DNA of 64,000 nucleotides from Seriola aureovittata. Taxonomy: Eukaryota > Chordata > Actinopteri > Carangiformes > Carangidae. How positions within the stretch are numbered: position 1 is the stretch's first letter; every line of letters starts with the position of its first letter. The stretch covers positions 2,449,583 through 2,513,582 of the forward strand of contig NC_079387.1 of the NCBI RefSeq assembly GCF_021018895.1. Reading direction: 5' to 3'. A program made the position numbers and the translations under genes. This document shows, in pieces, positions 39,201 through 52,600 of this stretch. The notes below the pieces were generated by a model. It had not been told where the DNA came from, made no database searches, and was given only the letters and a program-made list of their open reading frames with translations.

Positions 39201-42200
39201 ATTACATTTTGTTCACACATTCGTCATCCCTACAGGATCGACTGTAATAATGTCGGAGATCAAACTTTTCACCTAGTGCCGTCACCAGTTGAAAAAACCA
39301 TCCAGTGCTTTTAAAAGCAAAAGTCAGCAATGCTCACAACACTAACTAACTGATGGTGTGCAGATATTATATTAGCATGTTCACCATTTTGCACCATTTA
39401 GCATGTCAGCATGCTAAGATTTAGAACAACAGAAGGCTGATGTAAATGTTAGTTTTGCAGGTATTTGGTCATGACAAAATGCTAATATGTTATATACTGA
39501 GAGGGTGAACATGTTAAAATTATACCTGTTAAATACGTTATGTTAGCATTGTGATTGTGAGCATGTTGGCACGCTGACTTTTATGTTTACTTAAAAGCAT
39601 AGTCTCGCAGAGCTGCCTGACTCTAGACTTGCTGTCTTTTGTACATGCTGATATTTTGTAGACTAAATGATTAATTGATTAATTGAAAAAAAAGAATTGT
39701 CAGATTAATCAATAATAAAAGTAATTGTAATGTGCAGCCTTACTGCAGCGAATATCAACTTTTGCTGCATCAATCCCAACATGAATCAGTATCAGCATTC
39801 AAAACCAATGTCGTTCAAATCCTGATTCACTTTATTTTTTGCATTTGTTATCAGCGCATTTGCATTTTTTTGTATTTGTATTTGCATTCAGTCCCACTCA
39901 CACGCACACACACACACCACATACTTACTGTCAGTAATGGGCTCCATGCAGAAGCCCAGCAACGCATGCAGGAAATCCACAATGTTATTGAGAGAGTCTT
40001 TGTTCACATACTCGCGCATTGTCTGGCGAAACTGCAGCTTGTCCAGCTTATATAGGCTGGTCAGGCAGTTCTGGGCCTGAAAGGAAAGATTTGGAACAGA
40101 ATACACTGTGCATTATGAAAGATTTGCATGAATCAATGTTTTCCAAACTGGCATGCTTTGTCTCAAAAGTAAGTCAGTAAGAACTAAACTGGCTTTCCTT
40201 GCAGGATGTGCTATTTTCATCACTTTTCATTGATTCTCATGAAGGGTATCCGCCATCGAGATAGCATTTTATTTCGTCTTTACTCTTTCACCTACCGTAA
40301 TAATAAAAAATATTGACCAGCATTGAAATAGAACTGCAGCTGCTCCTCACTCAAGTTACAAACCCGTCCATTTGCCCTCACAGGATTCATTCCAGTTTCA
40401 TTAAACTTTTATTACACCAAAGGGGCCAATACGTTTAATAATAAATAAAAAAGAAATATATGTCAAGCATCACTAACTGTGCTGATTTGTGGAAGCTGCA
40501 CACATGCAAAGGTCAGTTGAGTTCGAGAGACGAGTCTGACCTGCATCCTGAGGCGATCTCCTGACAGTCCGCGGTGCCCCTCGCCACAGCCGTAGGCGCA
40601 GCCCAGAGACTTGACTATCTTTATCAGCATGGTCAGAGCGAGGCGATGGGTGCTGAGGCCAGAGCCTTCTTCCTGTTCATGGAGAAGTGAAGGACACAAG
40701 CTTAAACACACAGGACTTTTATGATATCCTCTACATTTATAACCTCTACAACACACCTCTGAATACAGTTTGAACACACCTTTTTATCATTATCCTTGTT
40801 ATTCTTCACATCATCCTTGCTCCCCTGCCCACTCCCTCCACCACTTCCCCCTCCTCCTCCACCTCCGCCTCCGTCTCCCCCTCCACCTGCTCCCGGGACT
40901 GCTCCGCCTCCCTGGGCGCCTCCTCCGAGCCCTTGACTAGCCTGGTCTTTGGCTCGTGCCTCCTGGTTCTCCTTGTTGTCGGGCTTGGACAGTTTCTTGC
41001 CCATGCCGGGCACCACGCCCAGCTGCAGCAGGCAGTCGATGATGTTGAGGGCCACGTCGCAGATCCTGGAGCTGATGTCGTGACTGAGGACAGCGTAGAG
41101 TGCTCGTAGGACAGCCTGGAATACAAGGGGAAGGGGAAAAGGGTGAGGAACTGAGGGTAATTTGCAAAACAAAAAACATCTATTTCAGTTTAAATTCTCA
41201 CTGCATTTGTGCCTGGGAATCATTTCAAGTCACTTACAGTGAGGTCAAGCATGCCATTCTTCAGCACAAAGTTGTTGGTCCCCTCGATGTTCTCCCCTTC
41301 CTCCAGACAGGAGTAGTTGATGCAGGAGTCGGTGAGGCTGCGCGGCAGGTTGGCGCAGGCCAGCGGCTCCACAGGGATCTCAGGGACGGCGACGGGGTTG
41401 CAGAGTTTCTTCATGTGCTCGGTGAAGAAGTCGGCGTAGCCCACGTTGAAGGACGCCACTGTCGTGTTGAACGCCGCCATGGTGATGGTGGAGATCTGAG
41501 ATCGGACTTTAGGCAACAGAGGGGAGAGCGTTGTCGTGTATTCTGATTATAAGATGTGCCATCATGATTATATGTTCTATTGTGTCTTTTTTCAACTCTT
41601 ATTACTGGAACCTGTTCTTTAATTCCACTCAGATTATCTTCTCTATGGATTTCCACTGAAAGTCACACAGGTTGGCACCTCGCTGTTTGTTCTAAACGTA
41701 GAAAATTATATTCTGTTCTAAGTAAACCTATTAGCATGCATTTGATGCAGTGCGGAGCATAGTCCAAAGCCAACACTATTATTTGTATGTAAATTGGCAC
41801 TGTCACAACAATACTATTGTTATATAATCCTGTCCTAATTGTGCTCTACTCAGCAGGCCTCAGAGGAGCCAGCAGCATCTGTCCTCCCTTTGTTGTGGCT
41901 GATGAATAGTAATGTGATTATAGTTTTCCTCTTGCAGCAGTTCCTAATTTCTTAATTTTGTTATATTTTCATATATTTTCAAAGTGTGTTTGATGTTACT
42001 TTGAACTCCCTAGAAGCTGCACTGAGCATTTCCTATCCTCTAGGTATTGACTTTAATCACTGCTGTGTGCTAACTTGCTATTTTTGAATGGTTTGGAATA
42101 TATATTTCTATTGAGTTGCAAATCTATTCATGTTTCAGAAACTCCTGACTTGTCTCAGTCAAGGCTGGCTCTTAGCTTGTTCTGGTCTCAAGATTGATCT

Positions 42201-45200
42201 GAGTAACATCTCCTGGACCGCATCTGCGCCTTCTCCTTACCCTCTTTGACGGTGTTATCGCTGTGGCTGTTGGAGTGGTCAGGCATGTCTCTGAGCAGAG
42301 AGTGGTGGGAATGAGAGTGTTTGGCGCTCAGGCTGTCGGCGTCTGCAGCTGTGTCTGTGCTGCCCCGCCGCGTGAATTTGCCTGGAAAGTGATGCAACAC
42401 ACACATTTTCCAGGTTCAATTAAACGCACACATACATAATACAAACACACGCGTATAAAAATGCCAGCTGACTATCAGATTCTGCTTTTGTGTGACAATC
42501 CTATGATCCCCAGTTTATGGGGTTTTCTTGCTTCATGCTTCTTGTTAATTATGAAATAAATACTTTATGCAGCTGCAGGTTAAAACATCTGTATCTCATA
42601 TTTGACTTATAATTGTAGAATTTACATTTTTTTCTGCACCTTTTTTAAAATTTTGCTGGTAATGGAGCTTGTTTGAAGCAGCAACTAAGCTGAGTAGATA
42701 CATAACAGTATCTTAAAAGGGGGGCAATGGGTTCATGGAAAGAGAGCTTTAAAAAATCACCAACTCCGGATAATAATAATAAGTGTCTCTATGCCTTTGG
42801 CGAATTTTAATCACACTTCTCTGTGAGAGCTAATAAGAAATAGCAGTGTTAAAGAACTGGCCTAATTCACGAGCTGACAGCTAGATCCAGGCAGAATCCT
42901 CTGACTCACCAAATGGGAGCTTAGGGGAGAGGAAGCAAGTGCTGTGAACTGGTGAAATGCAATCTATTTTCATTATGAACAGCACTCTGTATACCCATGA
43001 TGGTGGCCTGCCAGCCCCCGCGGTCCAGAGCACGTCGGTCGTCCCCCAGGCCGGAGAAGCTTCCGAAGGAGAAGGTGCTGCGGGTGGGCGAGACGTCCAG
43101 GTGGTCCTCGTGAAGCAAGAAGGGAACCCCCATGCGGCGCTGGCGCTTCTTTCCTGTGTGATGGAAGGGGATAGAGCCCTTCCTCTCCCGGTCCTCGCGC
43201 CGGTTCTTAAACTGAGAAGGAACAGGAGAAGGAACTTCCCGGTAAGAACCACAATCCTTATGTGTAAAATTAAATCAGAAAAGTAATCAATTTTGCATGT
43301 TTTGAACATGTCAGCACAAACAAAGGCCCCTCTGTAAGCCTGTCTGACCTTTTTGAAGATGTTCATGCCCAGGTCGGAGGAGAGGTCGGGGACTGCCTGT
43401 CGACGGAGGTTAGTCAGAGACACCTTTGCAAAGGTTTCTGTGCTCAGAGATTTGCCCTCTTCATTGCATTTCAGACTCATATCCTGCAAGACACAGCACA
43501 GGACGCAAATAACCCAACAGTCAGCGCAGCATGAATATCAGAAAGACTACATGAATGCATCCTGATGACAGTCTATGGAAGGAAACATGGGTGCGCCACT
43601 ACCTGGGTCTTGTGAGTGTTGACCAATGAAGGTGTCGCAGCGACCATGGAGCTGCTGCGTGGGCGTGGCAGAGGCGTGACCAGGGGTTCCGGGGTGCGTT
43701 CGGGTCTCTCCTCCAGAATCTGCCTCAGGCGCTGGAGGTAAAACATCAAGGCCCAGTGCACGCCCTCTTCCGTCCAATGGGGCTGCAGCAGGCAGCGCAG
43801 CACCGCCACATCAAAGTAGGTGGCATAACGCGCTCGCTGGCCCTCGGATGTCGGCAGGCCGGCAGGGGCTGAAGTCCTGGAAGGAGAGGAAAGTTAAAAA
43901 GTGCTCCCTCACCTGCTATTAGTGTTGGGACTCAGTCATTCAATAGACCAAATGTTTCTTTGCTCCACTGGACAAAGGAATTCACACCCCACAGTTCCTC
44001 ACGGTTCACACCTGGGGATGACCCTTCCCCCCCACGGACCCCACTGGCCAGCCAGTGTGGGCCAGCGTGTGACATGTGACCCCCTAAGGTGTCACAAACA
44101 AAACCAGTCTTCTAGACCCCTTCTCTCTCTCTTCCCTTCTTGGCTTGCTCTGGAGAGCAGCTCCAGCCCTCTCCTCTCGGTTCTTCAAAGGGCAACAAGG
44201 CCCCAGCCCAGGTCAGCTCTGCTACCTGAGAAACTAGCTCTCTCGCCGGCCTGCAACCAGCAGCCTGCAAACACTCTTCTCCTCCACAACAGCGACCTGC
44301 TTCGGATTAACTGTGAGTGAACCAAATCCTCTTCAGAATCAGCGGCTACAACACAAGGCCAGCTGATTTTCCAAGCAACAGGAGTCGTAGCAGAGTTAGC
44401 ATGGAACAGCTAACTCTGTGAGGAGAACAAAGGAGATACCAGCAAGCAACACAGCCAGACAGGACTTTATTCCACCAGGAAACCCCCCAAACTCACTGGA
44501 TTTTACAAACCACTGGAAAGGACCTCTTTGCTTGTTCCAAGGATCGGGTAATCTTAACGGACTGGGCCTAACCTCTCCCAGCACAGCATAGCACAGCACA
44601 GCATAGCTAATCAGCAGAAGCCTTAACTTGTTAATGTACTTGTTGATTGATGTCTTGTTGTTGTAATGTTTGCTTAGGTTGTGGTCAGTCATACAGTTAA
44701 TCGAGTACTCGTATGTTCACACACATAGCAGTACGTCTCAGTCCTAGAACCTGCATGAAGCTAACCTTCCCCCTCTAACCTGGTACCATTAGATTACATG
44801 AGCTAGGCTAACAAAGAAACTCACACCCTCCCTCTCACACACACTAGGTGGTCTCAGCGGCCATTTTAGTAGTTTCTTTGTTTACCGCCATCTTTGTAGT
44901 CTTCTTTGTTCAGGTCATGTGGTCACAGTGACCACTTTGAGTCGGCCATCTTGCCTTTGTCTGTGTCCCCACAGACACACACACACACACACAACACACA
45001 CACACACACACACACAACACACACACACACCTGTATATGCTAGATTAGACATTGTACTTTACTCTGCTCCATTGTGAATAAATGCCTTTTAAGTATAACT
45101 ACTGGTGTGTTTAATGTTGCACAAGCGTGGATATTGCCAACCTCTACTCGGTAGAATTCCAATCCTTCAACTGTAATTTACTATTGATTTGGTAATTTGG

Positions 45201-48200
45201 TAATAGTTAGTAAGCTAATGGTTAATCAGAGTTCCAGATTAATGGTAATAAATTGAGACTAAAACCATATTGGCTATTTTGCCTATTAGTTTAGGCTGGT
45301 GCCCCGTGAACTTTAATTCATTTTAAAGTTATTCTTTAATATTAATATTTTTAATATTAATATTTTCTTAATTTGTGATAGCCAATAAATTGATAAACAA
45401 CCGAAATCTAACACATTTGGTGTCCAGCTCATGAGGTAGAGTACTGTTAACATAATGGTGCCGCCCGTGTGAGGCCGAGTACTAATGATTTCCAGTTACT
45501 AATAGAGCTCAGACCCAACATAATGGTGCCCCCGTGTGAGGCCGAGTACTGTTGGCAAATATTCATAATTGTGCAATATTAAATTCATAATTTGGCCAAA
45601 ACCGCAAAGGTTGAAAAAATTTTTTAGTCCACCACAGGAGTAAACGTCCAGGTGTACTTACAAACAAGTGCACTGTGGTGAGAATTGGTTTACTAATTTT
45701 ACCTTAAGTAATATTAGACGTCCTCCAGTTATTAATAGCTAACACTTAAGCCTTAGTATCAAGAGCCTGCTATTGTTGCTAACAATTCCAGTTGAGTTTA
45801 GTCTGTAGGAAATGTAAGAACCTCAGTTCAGCATTTGAATACCACGTGTTCAATGCTATCTAGTAAAGCTGTCAGAATTGCTGCTCCCTTTAACATTAAA
45901 CACTGTGTGCCGACAGCCCTGTGTAACACAGAGAGCTTATACCTGGCTGTTACTGCCAAGCATTTCAGCCTGAGTAAGAAATAGAGCCTGAGATAGAGCC
46001 ACAGCGTGCTACCAGCCCTGTGAAACCCAAGTTCTGCACCTAGCTGTTACTGCCTTGCATTACAGCCTGAGTCAACTTGAAGAGATAATCTTTGGACTGT
46101 TACTGCCTTGCATCTCAGTCATTGCTTTTTGAAACATTTCTTAAGCAGACAGTAAACCTGCACTTGCCTTTACTGTCCTTAATCTTTATGCCCACTAGTG
46201 TAGCTGCCCCTCCTCCACAGGAAGCTACCCCCCATAGTGTAGGCCACTGCATTGTTTAGTTAGGCTAGTGTACTACCAAACTACACTACAAGGTGTCTGC
46301 CAGCGCAACACCGCAGCCAACTATATTGCCTTCTTGTTTTGTGAAAAACTTGTTTAACCTCCCTCTTTCCCAGACACAACAATGGAGAACTCCTGTGTAG
46401 AGCAGTTTATTTCTTCCCTAGCACAGAGCCTGAAGCCTGGCTACCTAGAATTTATCAGCAAGTTAAATTCCAGTGAGTGCAGTAAAGAAATAGACTTGCT
46501 ACTCAGTGACAAAGGTGATGCTCAGACTGCATCCAAAGGCCCATTGTTAAGATGTGTACTGTTGAACTTCCACAGGCAAACCAGCATTTCACTTCAGAGC
46601 CAAGCAGCCCTAGAGGAGGAGGTAAAATCGCTTAGAGCTCAAAATGCTTTTCTCCTCCAAGAAGTTAAGGAAGCTAACAAGAAAGCCATGCGCTACTTAG
46701 GAGACCTGCATGCAGCAGAGTTAGATCTCTGTTCACACAAGGAAGAATTGTTAAGGGTTAAATCAGAATGCTTTGTTCCACCACGATCGGTCAGTGCTTG
46801 TGATTCTGGTTTCTCTGCTTCACACTCTTCCCTTAATGACAGGTTAACTCCGCCTCCACTCAAAGGATGGGACAAATTCCCAACTGACCCTAAGTCCTGG
46901 GAAATGAAGTCAGCTCCTCAACCTCCACTGAGAGACAGAGGTTACACCCACCTGACTTCCCATCTTCCTGAAACTGACACTGAAGAGACAGGTAGTTTAT
47001 CCGGTAGAGGATATTCATGTTCCCATCAGCCACTGATGCATAACAGTTTCAACTGTGCTCACCCCTCCAACAGAAGGACCAAAACTTTTCCGGACTGTTC
47101 AGCCTCCTCTCTGCACCTCCATGAGAGTGATGACCGCTGTTCAGCTCCTTCCTCTAGTCCAGCTAGCATAGTCTCGCCTTCATCAGTAGGAACCTCACAG
47201 TGCCCCCGCCTCGAAGCGCTTGAGTTATTAGCAAAGGACATTGAACATTTTGATCCAGACAGCTCTGATCAACATATTGAAAACTACTTTAGGGAGTTAG
47301 ATCACAACTTAATTGATTTGCCCCATGCAACCCAAAGGGAGAAAACTAAACTTGTGTGGAAGACCAGCTCAAAAGCAGTCCACAAGTTTATGCAATCACT
47401 GCCTCCCAGTGTCAGAGATGACTACAAAAAGCTCTGTCAAGCACTGACAGAAGAATTCTCTCCTGCTGCGGATGAGATAGAATCTTTGGTTGCAGCTTCT
47501 CAAATCAAACACTCCCGCCATGAACATCCCAATGACTTTTACCAACGTTTGAGGCATGCATATTTTCAGGGTAGGAACACACCAGGCTTAGAGCAGAACT
47601 CCACCTTCAAGTCTTTGTTCCTACGAAACCTCCATCCCTGTGTACGCACTCATGTTACACTGATGACGCATCAAGGTAAGCCCACCATGCAGGAAATAAA
47701 GAAAATGACAAAAATGGCTTGGGAAACCATGGTCAATTCCAAGGCAAGGGGGAAAACAACTGAGCCTAGCAACTCAAACACCTTAGCGTCACACAGACAT
47801 GTAACCTCAAAAGATCACCCTCAGAACAGATCGAAGGGGGGTGATAAAAGGCCACATATGGGTGGTGAGCGTAACCGCCACGCCCACCAAGTGCGTAGAG
47901 ATAGGCACTCCCACAATAGGAGCAGGAGACGGCCTTACGCAGAAATTCTGGCTCAGACACAGGACCAGTCAACACATGGATCAGACAATGACCACGTCAT
48001 CTCTGACCACGTTAACTCAGACAGTGACAATGCCTCTGAATGTTCTTCCTTCAGCTACTCAAAGTGCTACAGCTTGGTGCCACAAGTTAAGGAAAACTTA
48101 AAGCTCCGGCGCTCCAGAGTTCGCCGCACTGAGTACTGACAGTAAGTAGGCTCAGGGTACCTTACACTCTTCCAGATGGACTCAATGGGTTTGTCAGCAG

Positions 48201-49631
48201 CAGCAGCAGCAAACTAAATTCTGAATCAAATCAGATACAAGTTTAGGACACTGCATATACATGGCACACTCACCCAGACACTCCAAATCTTGTCATTCTA
48301 GGTGCCACCCTCTATATCTCACCTTAACAAACTAACATCACTGACTTTCCAGTCCTCACTAACACCATGAGTAACTAGGAAACATGTTAGTTGTTTTACA
48401 CTTTCGATCTTTGTGGTTATTATCTGAACTCTGCTTTGTAACCTGATTGTTCTTGCTTAGCCAAGATAGATAGTGTTGACAAATGCCCGGATGTTACCCC
48501 TTGAATGAACTGACAAATGAACTATACATTATGCTCTCAGGATGACACGTCAGGTGGCATCCTGACAACAAAGGGGGGACTGTTGGGACTCAGTCATTCA
48601 ATAGACCAAATGTTTCTTTGCTCCACTGGACAAAGGAATTCACACCCCACAGTTCCTCACGGTTCACACCTGGGGATGACCCTTCCCCCCCACGGACCCC
48701 ACTGGCCAGCCAGTGTGGGCCAGCGTGTGACATGTGACCCCCTAAGGTGTCACAAACAAAACCAGTCTTCTAGACCCCTTCTCTCTCTCTTCCCTTCTTG
48801 GCTTGCTCTGGAGAGCAGCTCCAGCCCTCTCCTCTCGGTTCTTCAAAGGGCAACAAGGCCCCAGCCCAGGTCAGCTCTGCTACCTGAGAAACTAGCTCTC
48901 TCGCCGGCCTGCAACCAGCAGCCTGCAAACACTCTTCTCCTCCACAACAGCGACCTGCTTCGGATTAACTGTGAGTGAACCAAATCCTCTTCAGAATCAG
49001 CGGCTACAACACAAGGCCAGCTGATTTTCCAAGCAACAGGAGTCGTAGCAGAGTTAGCATGGAACAGCTAACTCTGTGAGGAGAACAAAGGAGATACCAG
49101 CAAGCAACACAGCCAGACAGGACTTTATTCCACCAGGAAACCCCCCAAACTCACTGGATTTTACAAACCACTGGAAAGGACCTCTTTGCTTGTTCCAAGG
49201 ATCGGGTAATCTTAACGGACTGGGCCTAACCTCTCCCAGCACAGCATAGCACAGCACAGCATAGCTAATCAGCAGAAGCCTTAACTTGTTAATGTACTTG
49301 TTGATTGATGTCTTGTTGTTGTAATGTTTGCTTAGGTTGTGGTCAGTCATACAGTTAATCGAGTACTCGTATGTTCACACACATAGCAGTACGTCTCAGT
49401 CCTAGAACCTGCATGAAGCTAACCTTCCCCCTCTAACCTGGTACCATTAGATTACATGAGCTAGGCTAACAAAGAAACTCACACCCTCCCTCTCACACAC
49501 ACTAGGTGGTCTCAGCGGCCATTTTAGTAGTTTCTTTGTTTACCGCCATCTTTGTAGTCTTCTTTGTTCAGGTCATGTGGTCACAGTGACCACTTTGAGT
49601 CGGCCATCTTGCCTTTGTCTGTGTCCCCACA

Positions 49632-49690
<59 letters not shown>

Positions 49691-52600
49691 GTATATGCTA
49701 GATTAGACATTGTACTTTACTCTGCTCCATTGTGAATAAATGCCTTTTAAGTATAACTACTGGTGTGTTTAATGTTGCACAAGCGTGGATATTGCCAACC
49801 TCTACTCGGTAGAATTCCAATCCTTCAACTGTAATTTACTATTGATTTGGTAATTTGGTAATAGTTAGTAAGCTAATGGTTAATCAGAGTTCCAGATTAA
49901 TGGTAATAAATTGAGACTAAAACCATATTGGCTATTTTGCCTATTAGTTTAGGCTGGTGCCCCGTGAACTTTAATTCATTTTAAAGTTATTCTTTAATAT
50001 TAATATTTTTAATATTAATATTTTCTTAATTTGTGATAGCCAATAAATTGATAAACAACCGAAATCTAACACATTTGGTGTCCAGCTCATGAGGTAGAGT
50101 ACTGTTAACATAATGGTGCCGCCCGTGTGAGGCCGAGTACTAATGATTTCCAGTTACTAATAGAGCTCAGACCCAACATTAGCTAATGCAACATGACTTT
50201 TCTATGGTGCACAAGTACCAAAACATAAACAAACAAGTGCAGGTTGAGCCCACAGCGAAGTCAGTTACTACATGTTACACTTCTTGTTTACACCCAAAGC
50301 AGATAGGGAGATCAACAGGGCAGCAGAAGTTATCCAGAAGGAGCAATGGAAGTAAAAGATACTAAATTGATTTAGGCAATAAAGAGGTAATGAAAAGAAG
50401 TGACAGTGACATTATAGGACAGCTGCCTGATCGAAAAAGTAAATGGTTGAAAGTGAAACACAAACTGGAGCACTCTGTGTGCGTTCTGAGCCTTTCCAAT
50501 ACTGTCACAGCACTAACTACAAACACAACAATTACACTAAATCATCGCCTTTCCTGTTATATTAGCCTGTCATGAACTTGCTTCATTAATAATGCATCAA
50601 AGGAGGATGGTAAACAAGGGCAGAGCCTCCCTCCAGCATCATTGGAGGAGCGGCAGGGAGAGAGGGAGCCTAAGCCTACGTGAGTCCACTATAAATAAGC
50701 TGGAATGAAGGTCAGCGGTTGGTGAGCTGCAAAAGGTATAGAGCACCGTGCACTGTGGAGGAGCATTTGATATATATATATATATTGATACCATGAGAGA
50801 GAAGGAGAGAGAAAGAAAGAGAGAGAGAGAGAGAGAGAGAGGGAGAGGAAGGCTTTTAATCTTGGCTGTTGTAATAAACGGAGCAGGAAGAGATGGTCGA
50901 TATCTACATGAATCACTTTGAGAGAGGACAGCAGAGGGAGGCTGTATCATGTTTCACTGTCTAGCCAAGACACATAGACACTCTGCCTACTGCTGTTGTG
51001 TCAGGTTGCCGTAGAAACCGAGTGACGACAGCAACCCCAGGCCCGCCGAGAGGCAGCGGCCCAGCCCCCCGACTCCATGCGGTAGAGAGATGCAGCAGCC
51101 AGCGGTTGCCATGGAAACTGCCTCAGCATCAGCAGTGCTCTGAGTGGCGCGCGATGCTGCGCCATGGGATGAATAAGCTGCATTAATCACAGGAGCTGAT
51201 GGTGGAAATATCGGGGCGGTGCAGCAAAGAAGGGCGTGTACCACAGGGAGCAGATACAAATTTAAACTCCAACAATGCCCCTGAGTTGACAAGGAAAAAG
51301 AAAAGACTTTGGATTCAGGGGACATTTTGATTATATGCTTGGATTGAAATCTGCTGGTGTGGGCCAACTTTACAGCCCCACCCCTTTCTGGATCCATACA
51401 GTAAGAATCCAACATATAATTTACACTCATCTCACCTCTCTCCTTACCCCTGCTCTCATCCTATCCAGCAACAGCAAATTCCCAGTACCAACACAAAGAA
51501 AGCAATTACTCTGTCTACGTTGGGTGTGTGTGCAGCAAAACAATAGGGATAATTCTCTCCCTTCCTGCATTACCATGTGACTGCTGCAAAAATCCTTTGC
51601 TGTTTGAGTGTATGAGGATATAACTAGCTCGGGGGAGGGGGATTGAGGCTTATTTTGATTTGCAGTCACTTGCTGGCTGTCAGATGGATCAGAAGAAGCG
51701 TTGGAGTGACTTGTTTGGTTGTCAGAACGAGTCGAGATGAGCAATGGATGGCTTACCAACCTCTCTACGCCTTCTCCCACGTCATTCTCATTCTCTCGGC
51801 CCGCTGGTCGGGCGATTCAGGATGATGACAGACCCGCCGTGATGAACTTAAAAACAGTCAACACCCACACAAGATGTGCTGAATGCAAATGTTTTGAAGT
51901 GTTTATCTGGGGACTCTCTCTGCAAAGAGCATTTGGTGTTTTCCAATAACACAGTGTATCATATTTGTAGTGTTTTATGGGATTAAGCCGTGAAATTTTC
52001 TGGTTAAAAACCTTTAAGCTCACAGACACTTGAATGTGACGCATAGGGAACAGCCTTTTTTTTTTGTAAGATTTTGGAAAACGTCGGTTAACATTATCAT
52101 ACTCTAAGTAAAGTCAGTTATCAATTGCTGCCAACCAAGCTGGTCAAACCTGCCTTGCCTGAGCCAAAACAAGCACAGATTGAGGCTTAGTCTGGCAGCG
52201 AAGACCGAACAATGCCAGACTTGCCGTGGGCAGACCAAAATCAAGCCAGGCCATGTCATGCCAGGCCAGGGACACTGCCAGCATTAGACATGTAGCACAT
52301 TACTTCAGCATAATTACCCTGGTTATGCGGGCAAATGTCAGATGGGTCTGCTAATGCTCAAGCAAGACAAGGCTCTGTATGTGTGTGTGTGTGTGTGCGC
52401 GCTGATGGAAGAGACAGTGCTGCTTAGAGCAACACATTACACAGGGGAAGGAGGAGCTATTCATATACGCTAGCGCTCCACAAGCTAGTGAAGCGAGCTG
52501 CGCTGTGCAGTGTGTTCGGCAGACGGTGCCGCAGGGCCAAATGTTTAGCCATCAACAAGATGATGGCACCAGCTCGGTGTCAGTGCGGGTCACTTAGAAA

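Larger units (their letters stand above)
43923..50178 (+). mobile_element. Non-autonomous LTR retrotransposon (gag only) in unc80 intron 7
   Basis: The element is 6256 bp, antisense to unc80. It has two 1598-bp LTRs (43923-45520 and 48581-50178) with TGTTGGG...CCCAACA ends, a primer-binding-site-like motif after the first and a purine tract before the second. Flanks share TTAG (43919-43922 and 50179-50182), the likely target-site duplication. The 3060-bp interior has one ORF, a gag-like protein. No protease, reverse transcriptase, RNase H, integrase or envelope is present. The LTRs look identical except in a CA repeat, pointing to recent insertion. Movement would need enzymes supplied by another element. 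The Ty3/Gypsy-like origin is inferred from the gag. Confidence 0.92.

Noticed and set aside
43901..44692. ORFs of 139 and 98 codons in the 5' LTR, repeated in the 3' LTR
   Set aside because: They are exact duplicates because the LTRs are duplicates. Neither resembles a protein family, and they lie in U3.
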